Part shown: positions 1 to 6,175 of the stretch, piece after piece | Numbering within the stretch: the stretch's first letter is position 1 | How the letters are laid out: the number at the start of each line of letters is the position of its first letter | NCBI GenBank assembly: GCA_035528375.1 | Contig: DATKYS010000004.1 | Location: forward strand, 1-10,113 | Origin: a bacterium | Lineage (GTDB): Bacteria; RBG-13-66-14 | Length of the DNA: 10,113 nt | Direction: 5' to 3' | Program-made: the position numbers and the translations under genes | The notes under the pieces: generated by a model | The model's input: the letters and a program-made list of their open reading frames with translations, nothing else | The model's database searches: none | Told to the model about the DNA's origin: nothing

Positions 1-41
1 CCACAGGGAGAGGGAGACCGCTTCAGGCCTCACCCGGCTCC

Positions 42-1085
42 CTACGGGTGCAGGACTATCTTGCCGCTCTCGCCCGAGGCCATGAGCGCGAAGCCCCTGG
101 CGTACTCCTCAAGGGGGAAGGTGTGGGTGATGGCGGGGGAGATGTCCAGCGTCCCCGAGGCGAGGAACTGCCTGGCCTTGTACCAGGTGGTGTACATGCG
201 GCGGCCGACGATGCCGTAGATGCGGGCGTTCTTGAATATCACCCCGTCGTTCAGGTCCACCTTCACGTCGGAGTCGAACAGGCCCAACAGTGAGACCCGC
301 CCCCCGAAGGCCAGGGCTTTGAGCCCCTGTGCCAGGGCGGTCGGCGCGCCGGAGAGCTCGAGGAGCACCTCGACGCCGACCCCGTCGGTCAGCTCGCGGA
401 TTTTCGGAACCGGATCGGCCTCGGCGGCGTTGAAAACGTGGTCCGCCCCGGCCTTTTTCGCCAGGTCGAGCCGGTATTGCGACACGTCGGTGGCGAAGAT
501 GGTGGTGGCCCCGGATGCGCGCGCCACGAGGACGGTCAGCACACCCAGCGGACCGCAACCCGTCACCAGCACCGTCTTGCCCGCCACGTCCTCGGCCAGG
601 ACGGTGTCCAGGGCGTTGCCCAGCGGTTCCTGGGCGGCGGCCTGGTCCGCCGGGATGGCCCGGTCGTTCTGCCACACGACCACCTCGGGCACGGTGATGT
701 ACTCGGCGAAGCAGCCGTCGCGGTCCACCCCGAGGATTTTCAGGTTCAGGCAGATGTGCTGCTTGTCCGTTTTGCAGGCCCAGCAGTGGCCGCAGGGGAT
801 GTGGGTTTCGGCGGAGACGTAGTCGCCGACCCGGACGGTCGTGACCCGGGAGCCTATCTCGACCACCTCGCCGGCGAGCTCGTGGCCCAGGGTCTGGGGG
901 AGATTTTTTATGCGACGGGCGGCCCACTCGTTCCACTGGTAGATGTGCTGGTCGGTGCCGCAGATGCTCGTTGCGGCGACCTTCACCAGGACCTCGTCCT
1001 CGGCGGGGGCCGGGACGTCCACTTCGACCAGTTCGGCGCCGGGACCCGGCTCGAGCTTGCGGACGGCCTTCATCGTCTCTGCCAC
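42..1085 (-). CDS. tdh: L-threonine 3-dehydrogenase (zinc-dependent medium-chain dehydrogenase)
   Basis: Oxidises L-threonine to 2-amino-3-ketobutyrate with NAD+ in the cytosol, the first step of threonine breakdown to glycine and acetyl-CoA. Numbered from the ATG at 1073 the protein is 343 residues, against about 341 in E. coli Tdh, and follows it end to end. Catalytic zinc region: Cys38, Thr40, His43 and GHE at 63-65. Structural zinc cysteines: 94, 97, 100 and 108. NAD-binding Rossmann loop: GCGPLG at 172-177, with Asp196 at the end of the second strand. WYK at 297-299 and GKIV near the C-terminus are also typical. I prefer a GTG start at 1085 (347 residues) because AAGGAG lies 5 bases before it; from the ATG at 1073 that site is 17 bases away. 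The usual partner kbl is not seen; it could lie left of the window. The TAG stop falls inside a CCTACGGGTG string shared with the intergenic repeats. Confidence 0.93.
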   Translation of the reverse strand: MAETMKAVRKLEPGPGAELVEVDVPAPAEDEVLVKVAATSICGTDQHIYQWNEWAARRIKNLPQTLGHELAGEVVEIGSRVTTVRVGDYVSAETHIPCGHCWACKTDKQHICLNLKILGVDRDGCFAEYITVPEVVVWQNDRAIPADQAAAQEPLGNALDTVLAEDVAGKTVLVTGCGPLGVLTVLVARASGATTIFATDVSQYRLDLAKKAGADHVFNAAEADPVPKIRELTDGVGVEVLLELSGAPTALAQGLKALAFGGRVSLLGLFDSDVKVDLNDGVIFKNARIYGIVGRRMYTTWYKARQFLASGTLDISPAITHTFPLEEYARGFALMASGESGKIVLHP

Positions 1086-1181
1086 TTCGGCTCCTTCGCT
1101 GGCGTTTTTTTTCGTTTCGCGCCGGTGAATTGTACCCGTCCGGGGGGGTTTTGGCAAGGGATTGTATGTCCGAATAATATA

Positions 1182-1204
1182 TATACTATATGTGGTATAG
1201 TATA
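1182..1204. promoter_or_regulatory. Perfect 9-bp inverted repeat, candidate operator upstream of tdh
   Basis: TATACTATA, a 5-base centre TGTGG, then TATAGTATA: the arms are exact reverse complements. It lies about 100 bp upstream of the tdh start, within the stretch that would carry its promoter, and contains TATACT -10-like hexamers on both strands. The symmetry would suit a dimeric repressor or activator site. A chance palindrome in AT-rich DNA is also possible, and no regulator gene is adjacent. Confidence 0.4.
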
Positions 1205-1367
1205 GGTTTGTTGATTCACCTCGTTGCGGTATCGGTTCATAGGGTAGTTCGTTCTGGTGTACCATTTTGAATCGGACGCGGTGCCAGGAAGAGCGTGCAG
1301 TGGCAATGAATTAGGTGAATGTGGTCGGTCGGGGGAGACCAATTTGACGCGATTTTCGAGAAATTTT

Positions 1368-1396
1368 TTGGTAAAAAGCAGCGATTGTGTTATACT
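1368..1396 (+). promoter_or_regulatory. Candidate upstream sigma70-type promoter
   Basis: TTGGTA at 1368-1373 and TATACT at 1391-1396 are separated by 17 bp, giving 4/6 and 5/6 matches to the consensus. Transcription would start near 1403, about 250 bases ahead of family gene 1. It would therefore be a distal promoter with a long leader, or serve an unrecognised small RNA. It is weaker evidence than the promoter at 1565-1593. Confidence 0.35.
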
Positions 1397-1564
1397 ATGT
1401 TTGCTTTGCATGAAGTCGGCATTGTCCATAGAGTTACGCGCATCTCCGAATAGACGGCTCTGATTGGAAATCGGCCGCGGTTTGCTTTGTGACGTGGGAT
1501 TGCGCCTGATTTAATTGTTATATGTTCGGGACGTGTATTTAGATTCGCTCGTCGGGGTGTAACC

Positions 1565-1593
1565 TTGACAGTTAGGATATTTGAGACTAGATT
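1565..1593 (+). promoter_or_regulatory. Promoter of family gene 1
   Basis: Consensus -35 TTGACA (1565-1570), a 17-bp spacer and -10 TAGATT (1588-1593). The start point would be near 1600, giving a leader of about 50 bases before the ATG at 1653. The hexamers and spacing are identical to those of the promoter of family gene 2 at 2862-2890. Confidence 0.75.
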
Positions 1594-1652
1594 ATCGTCG
1601 TATTGGTGAGGAAAGATCGCCCGACTTTCACTTGCTAACCGAAGGAGTAGTC

Positions 1653-2789
1653 ATGAGGAAGTACTTGTTCTTGCTTGTTCTTCTGTCGGCGGTCGCCTTC
1701 GCGGGTGGCGCGGTGGCATTGCAGGCGGAAAGTTCCCTCCCCCCGGCCGTCGGTACAGGTGCGCTTCCCTTCGGGTTATCCCCCCCGGCTCAGGGCGGCG
1801 GGGCGGGGTACTACTTCTGGGATTCCGCCGAGACCGACACCTGGGCGCCCACCTACGGGTGGCGCAGCCCGGTCAACCACATGGGGTGGCACGGCGACGA
1901 CGTGTTCTGGACCACGTCGCTGCCCTTCACCGTGACCTTCTGCGGCATCCGCCACAACGCGGGGACGAACCTCTACGTCGGCTCCAACGGCATCGTCGGG
2001 TTCATGTCCCAGAAGATGGATGAGCCGATCAACCAGAACATCCCGGTCTCGGCTTCGCCGAACGCCATCATGGCCGTGTTCTGGGACAACCTGACCGGTT
2101 ACACGTACGGCGACATCTCGGTGGACCTTATCGGCACCGCGCCCAACCGCGCGCTATTCGTCACCTACTCGCCCTGGTACTACGACCTGGCCCCGTCGGA
2201 CCCCATCGAGTTCCAGGTTCTCATCCGCGAGACCGACGTGTCCGGGATCAACAACACCATCGAGTTCCGCTACAAGGACGTCATCGGTGACTCCTGGCGC
2301 GACAACGGGTTCTCCGCGACGGTGGGCCTGGAGAACAACTCCGGCGTCATAGCGGCCAAGTACTCCTACAACACGCCGTTCATCACCGGCCAGCTGGCCG
2401 TCCGCTTCGTGGACAGCCAGTTCGTGGACAGCCAGCTCGGCGATTTCCACCTGATCGCCCCCGAGGACGGCTACACCGCCGTGGTCGGCGAGTGGGTGGA
2501 TTTCCAGTGGCAGGCTTCGGAGTACACCGGCCACGGCACCGTCACCTACGAGCTGTACCTGGACGACAGCCCGGATTTCAGCGACCCCGCCATCTTCGAC
2601 GTCGGGACCGACACCAACTATCGCTACGTCTTCGGCTCCGACGACACCGGCACGTATTGGTGGAAGGTGTTGGCCACCGAGTCGGTCATCGGCCTCGATA
2701 AGTGGTCCGAGGAGACGAACCAGCTCATCATCAGCGGCGTGGATGTCACCGTATCCACCTGGGGCCAGATCAAGGCCGACTTCGAGTAG
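1653..2789 (+). CDS. Secreted tandem-paralogue family protein 1 with WGxIKxxF tail
   Basis: 378 residues. The ATG at 1653 is chosen because GAAGGAG lies just upstream and a Sec signal peptide begins there (basic RK, hydrophobic to about residue 22, no lipobox Cys). The longer frame from 1581 adds only non-signal sequence. A conserved N-terminal domain covers about 52-254: YYFWDS at 53-58, FCG at 97, LYVGSNG at 107-113, PNAI/FWDNL at 136-147, PIEFQV at 184-189, the RYKDVIGDSWRDNG block at 206-219, ATVGLEN at 222-228 and YSYN at 237-240. A fibronectin-III-like domain follows at about 263-360, with W285, VTYELYL at 297-303, YWWKV at 335-339 and WSEE at 351-354. It ends with TWGQIKADFE. The molecular role is unknown; an extracellular or cell-surface protein is my inference. 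A 15-bp direct repeat duplicates FVDSQ at 252-261. It has its own promoter and terminator. Confidence 0.88.
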   Translation: MRKYLFLLVLLSAVAFAGGAVALQAESSLPPAVGTGALPFGLSPPAQGGGAGYYFWDSAETDTWAPTYGWRSPVNHMGWHGDDVFWTTSLPFTVTFCGIRHNAGTNLYVGSNGIVGFMSQKMDEPINQNIPVSASPNAIMAVFWDNLTGYTYGDISVDLIGTAPNRALFVTYSPWYYDLAPSDPIEFQVLIRETDVSGINNTIEFRYKDVIGDSWRDNGFSATVGLENNSGVIAAKYSYNTPFITGQLAVRFVDSQFVDSQLGDFHLIAPEDGYTAVVGEWVDFQWQASEYTGHGTVTYELYLDDSPDFSDPAIFDVGTDTNYRYVFGSDDTGTYWWKVLATESVIGLDKWSEETNQLIISGVDVTVSTWGQIKADFE

Positions 2790-2809
2790 TTCTTCCGCCA
2801 CCGATTACG

Positions 2810-2840
2810 GAGGGGCGCTCTGGAAAACGCCCCTCGTTAT
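2810..2840 (+). terminator. Terminator of family gene 1
   Basis: A hairpin of GAGGGGCG (2810-2817) with CGCCCCTC (2828-2835) and a 10-base loop is followed by GTTAT. The stem is perfect but the T run is short, so termination may be incomplete. It lies 20 bp after the stop codon, before the promoter of the next gene. Confidence 0.6.
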
Positions 2841-2861
2841 AAGATTTCGCGTTTGTTTTTC

Positions 2862-2890
2862 TTGACAAGACCCAAATACGGTGTTAGATT
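2862..2890 (+). promoter_or_regulatory. Promoter of family gene 2
   Basis: TTGACA (2862-2867), a 17-bp spacer and TAGATT (2885-2890), the same as upstream of family gene 1. The leader is about 38 bases. The flanks share little, so the matching core looks functionally kept rather than recently copied. Confidence 0.75.
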
Positions 2891-2934
2891 GCCCCTCGCG
2901 TGGTTTTCCTTTTTCTCGGGAATAAGGAGGAAAG

Positions 2935-4062
2935 ATGCACAAGGTTCTGATATATATCCTCCTGGTCTCCGTTTCGGTCTTCGCGGCCGCTACGGTTAGC
3001 GTCCAAGAGGAATCTCCTTCAACCTCACCGGCGGTGACCCTCTGGCCCGGATACGTGCCGCCTCTCGCGGGAGACGGTGCGGGGTACTACTTCTGGGACT
3101 CGCACGAGAGCGACGAGTGGGCGCCCACGTACAACTGGCGCACGCCGCACAACCCCCAGGGCTGGCACGGGGACGACACATACTGGACCGTGTCCACCCC
3201 CTTCGCCATCAGGTTCTGTGGCTCCGACCGTTCCACGGGGTCCAACTTCTACATTGGCTCCAACGGTATCATGGGCTTTTCGAGCAGCGGCATGGACGAC
3301 CCCATCAACCAGAACCTCCCCAACACTGCGGCGCCCAACAACATCCTCGCACCGTTCTGGGACAACCTGTCCGGCTACTCCGACGGTGACATCTGGGTGG
3401 AGTTGGCCGGGTCCGCCCCGACCCGCAAATGGTGCATCACCTACTCGCCCTGGTACTTCTACGAGGCCGGCGCGGATCCCATCGAGTTCCAGGTCCTCAT
3501 CTACGAGGCGCCGCTGACCACCGTGAACAACTCCATCGAGTTCCGCTACAAGGACGTGATCGGCGACTCCTGGCGGGACAACGGCTTCTCCGCCACCGTG
3601 GGCCTGGAGAACTCGGGCGGCACCGACGCCGTCCAGTACTCCTACAACCAGGATATAATCCCCAACCAGATCGCCATCCTCTTCGTGGACATGCACTGGG
3701 TGGATGACCAGCTCGGCGAGTTCAACCTCCTCACCCCCGTGGACGGGTCCGAATACAAGCCCGGCGATACGGTCCACTTCACCTGGGAGGAGCCCGACTA
3801 CGAGTTCGGCCACGGCGCCGTCAATTACACCCTCTACCTGGCCGACAACGAGGGCTTCAACGACCCCCTGGTCTTCAATCGCGGCACCAATCCCTGGTTC
3901 GACTACATCTTCGGCGACGACGACACGGGGCACTACTGGTGGAAGGTTTACGCGGAGGAGACCGACATCGGCAACAGCGTGTGGTGCAACGACGTCTTCG
4001 ATTTCACCGTCCCCAGCTCGGTCGAGGATACGACCTGGGGCCGGATCAAGGCCGATTTCTAG
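2935..4062 (+). CDS. Secreted tandem-paralogue family protein 2 with WGxIKxxF tail
   Basis: 375 residues. The start is fixed by AAGGAGG four bases before the ATG and by a signal peptide over about residues 1-20. Same architecture as protein 1: YYFWDS at 51-56, RFCG at 93-96, FYIGSNG at 105-111, FWDNL at 141-145, the RYKDVIGDSWRDNG block at 204-217 (identical in residues to protein 1, with several synonymous DNA differences), ATVGLEN at 220-226 and YSYN at 235-238. VDDQLGEF at 256-263 leads into the fibronectin-III-like part (HFTWEEPDY at 281-289, YTLYLADN at 298-305, YWWKV at 334-338). The tail is TWGRIKADF, directly before the stop. It carries three mature-region cysteines (95, 167, 351); only the first is shared with all paralogues. 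This is the closest paralogue of protein 1 in the window. No enzyme motif is visible; a secreted or surface role is inferred. Confidence 0.88.
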   Translation: MHKVLIYILLVSVSVFAAATVSVQEESPSTSPAVTLWPGYVPPLAGDGAGYYFWDSHESDEWAPTYNWRTPHNPQGWHGDDTYWTVSTPFAIRFCGSDRSTGSNFYIGSNGIMGFSSSGMDDPINQNLPNTAAPNNILAPFWDNLSGYSDGDIWVELAGSAPTRKWCITYSPWYFYEAGADPIEFQVLIYEAPLTTVNNSIEFRYKDVIGDSWRDNGFSATVGLENSGGTDAVQYSYNQDIIPNQIAILFVDMHWVDDQLGEFNLLTPVDGSEYKPGDTVHFTWEEPDYEFGHGAVNYTLYLADNEGFNDPLVFNRGTNPWFDYIFGDDDTGHYWWKVYAEETDIGNSVWCNDVFDFTVPSSVEDTTWGRIKADF

Positions 4063-4129
4063 TCATCCTCCCCTCGCGGGCGGGATACCGCGGGGATAGT
4101 ACGCTGAGTTAACGGCGTCTTCCCTTTAC

Positions 4130-4157
4130 GGGCGGGGTTCTGGACCCCGCCCCTTTT
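4130..4157 (+). terminator. Terminator of family gene 2
   Basis: A perfect 9-bp stem, GGGCGGGGT (4130-4138) with ACCCCGCCC (4144-4152), a 5-base loop and then C plus TTTT. It lies 67 bp after the stop codon. This is a standard intrinsic terminator shape. Confidence 0.75.
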
Positions 4158-4254
4158 ATCGGTCCTTGTGGGGGGCCCGGTCCCCTTTTTTTTTAAGGCG
4201 GCCCTCACCCTTAATCCCGTCGGCGCGCCGCTCCCACTGGGAGAGGGAAACAGC

Positions 4255-4341
4255 GGGCGACCGTGGAGGACTCGTCCTACCGGTCGCCCCTACGGGTGAA
4301 ATTCGCCGTATGGACGTAGGGGCGGGTGTCCACACCCGCCC
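4255..4341. repeat. Head-to-head pair of GTAG-footed hairpins (REPIN-like), copy 1
   Basis: On the minus strand, a GTAG foot (4293-4290) abuts a hairpin with arms at 4281-4289 and 4255-4263 (GGGCGACCG/CGGTCGCCC) and an inner AGGAC/GTCCT stem. On the plus strand, a GTAG foot (4316-4319) abuts GGGCGGGTGT/ACACCCGCCC (4320-4329, 4332-4341). The two feet face each other across 22 bp. A GTAG tetranucleotide at the hairpin foot and inverted pairing are hallmarks of REP/SMAG elements and REPINs, which RAYT-type tyrosine transposases mobilise. No RAYT gene is in the window. Confidence 0.7.
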
Positions 4342-4350
4342 GTTTTTTTT
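4320..4350 (+). terminator. Repeat-borne terminator-like hairpin with T8
   Basis: The plus-strand GTAG hairpin (arms 4320-4329 and 4332-4341) is followed after one G by eight T. It would work as an intrinsic terminator for rightward transcription, although the native transcript should already end at 4157. The same hairpins at 7323 and 7482 lack the T run, so the T run belongs to this array rather than to the element. Confidence 0.5.
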
Positions 4351-4493
4351 AAGGCAGCCCTCACCCTTAATCCCGTCGGCGCGCCACTCCCACTGGGAGA
4401 GGGAAACAGCTGGTCGCCGCTTTCACATTCCCAACCCCGACCCTCACCCCGACACGTAAGCGCGCTTCCCCCCAGAGGGAGGAGGGGACATGC

Positions 4494-4580
4494 GGGCGAC
4501 CGTGGAGGACTCGTCCTACCGGTCGTCCCTACGGGTGAAATTCGCCGTATGGACGTAGGGGCGGGTGTCCACACCCGCCC
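4494..4580. repeat. Head-to-head pair of GTAG-footed hairpins (REPIN-like), copy 2
   Basis: Near-exact copy of 4255-4341 with the same length, arm order and 22-bp spacing. Minus-strand foot 4532-4529 with arms 4520-4528/4494-4502; plus-strand foot 4555-4558 with arms 4559-4568/4571-4580. I see one base difference, in the right arm of the first hairpin (a C to T change that still allows a G-T pair). Confidence 0.7.
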
Positions 4581-4589
4581 GTTTTTTTT
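4559..4589 (+). terminator. Second repeat-borne terminator-like hairpin with T8
   Basis: Same hairpin and eight-T run as at 4320-4350. It sits about 310 bp upstream of family gene 3, so it would block read-through from the left and makes a nearer, unrecognised promoter for gene 3 necessary. Confidence 0.5.
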
Positions 4590-4649
4590 AAGGCGGCCCT
4601 CACCCTTAATCCCGTCGGCACGCCGCTCCCACTGGGAGAGGGAAACCGC

Positions 4650-4687
4650 GGGCCGACCTAAACGGCGCGCCGTCGGTCGGCCCCTAC
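4650..4687 (-). repeat. Variant GTAG-footed hairpin
   Basis: GTAG foot (4687-4684 on the minus strand) followed by arms GGTCGGCCC/GGGCCGACC (4675-4683, 4650-4658) and an inner palindrome ACGGCGCGCCGT (4662-4673). The stem sequence differs from the other copies but pairing is complete, so the fold and foot are kept while the sequence changes. Confidence 0.6.
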
Positions 4688-4897
4688 GAGGCATTTACCC
4701 CTCACCCTACCCTCTTCCCAGAGGGGAGAGGGGGATTATGGCGCCCTCACCCCGGCCCGTGGGCGGACCCGCACCGCATTGCTGTGGAGGACGGTCAAAC
4801 GACGCCCGACGGGGCTTGGCACGGATTTCGCTGTGAACCTGGGCGGTCACAATTTACGGCCATTTGGGCCGAATCGGAATGTAATCGAGGAGGAAAA

Positions 4898-5992
4898 ATG
4901 CGGTTCACCCAGTCCCTGCTGTTAATCGTGGCGCTCGTCGGCGTTGCGTCCGGAGCCCCCTTCCTGTCGGCCGGAATCTCGGTCGTCCCGCCCCGCGGCG
5001 GCGCCGACGCGGGCTACTACTTCTGGGACTCCATGGAATCGGGCGAGTGGGCGCCGGAGTACGAGTGGTTCAAGCCCTTCGTCTCCCAGGGGTGGTGCGG
5101 TGACGACGTCTGCTGGTCCGCCCTCACCCCCTTCGACGTCCGCTACTGCGGCGTGCTCCATACCGCCGGCTCGACCCTCTACGTCGGCTCCAACGGTGTG
5201 CTGGGCTTCTCGGATAACGGCCTGGCGGGGCCGATCAACCAGCGCATTCCCGATCCCGCTCAGCCGAACGGCGTCATCGCCCCCCTGTGGGACAACCTCC
5301 ACGGCTCGACGGACGGAAGGATCTACCTGGACCTGGACGGGACGGCCCCCGATAGACAATGGTACGTCACCTACTCACCCTGGTACTTCAACGGCACCTT
5401 GGTAGACCCCATCGAATTCCAGGTGGTCTTCTTCGAGACCGACACGACCGGCGTCAACAACACCCTCGAGTTCCGCTACCGGGACCTGGACGGCGATTCG
5501 TGGCGGGACCACGGGGCCTCGGCCACGGTGGGCCTCGAGGGCGCCTCGGGTCTCGAGGCGGCGCGCTACTCCTTCGACCAGCCCGCCATTCCCGACGAGT
5601 TCGCCGTCCGTTTCGTGGACCAGTACTACGTGGACGACCAACTTGGCGTCTTCAGCCTCCTGACCCCCGAGGACTCATCAGTCGTCGGACCGGGCGAGAC
5701 CGTGCACTTCACCTGGGAAGACCCGGAATACGGTGGGCACGGCCAGCTGCTGTACGCGCTCTACCTGGCCCGCGACCCGGATTTCGGCGAGGTCGTGGTC
5801 TTCGACATCGGCGCCGATGAGGGGATGGACCACGTCTTCGACACCGACGAGGCCGGTCCCTACTGGTGGAAGGTCCTGGCCCGGGAGACGGACCTCGGCC
5901 TCACCCGCTGGAGTGAGGAGGTCTACGCCCTGGACGTCTCCGCGTCGGAGATCGTCGAATCGAGCTGGGGGACGATAAAGACCGAATTTTAG
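4898..5992 (+). CDS. Secreted tandem-paralogue family protein 3 with WGxIKxxF tail
   Basis: 364 residues. The ATG at 4898 follows CGAGGAGG by four bases and starts a signal peptide (about 1-19); a longer frame open from 4784 is discarded. Landmarks: YYFWDS at 40-45, GWCGDDVCW at 65-73, YCG at 83-85, LYVGSNG at 94-100, WDNL at 131-134, PIEFQV at 171-176, the RYRDLDGDSWRDHG block at 193-206, ATVGLEG at 209-215 and VDDQLGVF at 245-252. The fibronectin-III-like domain has HFTWEDPEY at 270-278, YALYLARDPDF at 286-296, YWWKV at 322-326 and WSEE at 338-341. The tail is SWGTIKTEF at the stop. It carries an extra cysteine pair in GWCGDDVC (67 and 72) absent from the paralogues, which may form a disulfide. 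It follows a repeat block, with no promoter I can recognise between 4690 and 4890. Function unknown. Confidence 0.87.
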   Translation: MRFTQSLLLIVALVGVASGAPFLSAGISVVPPRGGADAGYYFWDSMESGEWAPEYEWFKPFVSQGWCGDDVCWSALTPFDVRYCGVLHTAGSTLYVGSNGVLGFSDNGLAGPINQRIPDPAQPNGVIAPLWDNLHGSTDGRIYLDLDGTAPDRQWYVTYSPWYFNGTLVDPIEFQVVFFETDTTGVNNTLEFRYRDLDGDSWRDHGASATVGLEGASGLEAARYSFDQPAIPDEFAVRFVDQYYVDDQLGVFSLLTPEDSSVVGPGETVHFTWEDPEYGGHGQLLYALYLARDPDFGEVVVFDIGADEGMDHVFDTDEAGPYWWKVLARETDLGLTRWSEEVYALDVSASEIVESSWGTIKTEF

Positions 5993-6020
5993 GAAAAGGA
6001 CTGGCGGTCCCCGGTCAGTC

Positions 6021-6051
6021 GGGCGGCGGAAGAATCCGTCGCCCTTTACTT
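6021..6051 (+). terminator. Terminator of family gene 3
   Basis: GGGCGGCGGA (6021-6030) pairs with TCCGTCGCCC (6035-6044) through one G-T pair, with AGAA as loop, then TTTACTT. It lies about 30 bp after the stop and ahead of the promoter of gene 4. Confidence 0.72.
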
Positions 6052-6095
6052 ATTGATAATCCGTGTGTTATGGTTAGACGACCCCTCCGGTAAGG

Positions 6096-6124
6096 TTGAC
6101 AGCAGCCGCTCCGGGTGATATATT
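6096..6124 (+). promoter_or_regulatory. Promoter of family gene 4
   Basis: TTGACA (6096-6101), a 17-bp spacer and TATATT (6119-6124): 6/6 and 5/6 consensus. The leader is about 45 bases before the ATG at 6176. It has the same -35 and spacing as the promoters of family genes 1 and 2. Confidence 0.75.
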
Positions 6125-6175
6125 ATCATTAGAGTTAGATTGGCGCTTTTATGCCTTTCGACCTGGGGAGGAGCC

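Larger units (their letters stand above)
1086..1652. other. AT-richer divergent intergenic region between tdh and the first family gene
   Basis: This 567-bp gap is visibly richer in A and T than the flanking genes, especially 1160-1220 and 1340-1600. It separates the minus-strand tdh from the plus-strand family gene 1. It contains a perfect inverted repeat at 1182-1204, a plausible plus-strand promoter at 1368-1396 and a strong promoter at 1565-1593. Short ORFs crossing it (for example 1257-1463) lack ribosome sites and resemble no family, so I do not call them genes. It holds none of the GTAG hairpin repeats found in the other two long gaps. A small RNA or a long leader starting near 1403 is possible but not shown. 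Confidence 0.6.
4063..4897. repeat. Gene-free repeat block between family genes 2 and 3
   Basis: 835 bp with no convincing gene; the short ORFs across it are translated repeats. Order: the terminator of gene 2 (4130-4157); a GGGG/CCCC hairpin with nine T (4171-4194); then a tandem composite unit of T run, CCCTCACCC-type palindrome, minus-strand GTAG hairpin and plus-strand GTAG hairpin. Palindrome copies start at 4202, 4358 and 4597 and are each 46 bp with one or two differences. Unit starts are 156 and 239 bp apart; the extra length in the second unit is another divergent CCCTCACCCC-type palindrome at about 4441-4486. The last unit decays into a variant hairpin (4650-4687) and a further palindrome (4710-4732). 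The final ~100 bp before gene 3 are non-repetitive, and I see no good promoter there. Confidence 0.8.

Noticed and set aside
1257-1463. Plus-strand 68-codon ORF in the tdh-gene 1 gap
   Set aside because: No ribosome site, no recognisable composition or motif, and it crosses the AT-rich regulatory region and a candidate promoter; more likely chance.
4195-4690. CRISPR array
   Set aside because: Repeats are palindromes in both orientations with unequal 156/239-bp spacing and no unique spacers of constant size; no cas genes.
4166-4836. Overlapping ORFs of about 95-134 codons on both strands between genes 2 and 3
   Set aside because: They are translations of the repeat units, as shown by the same peptide recurring with each repeat copy; no start signals.
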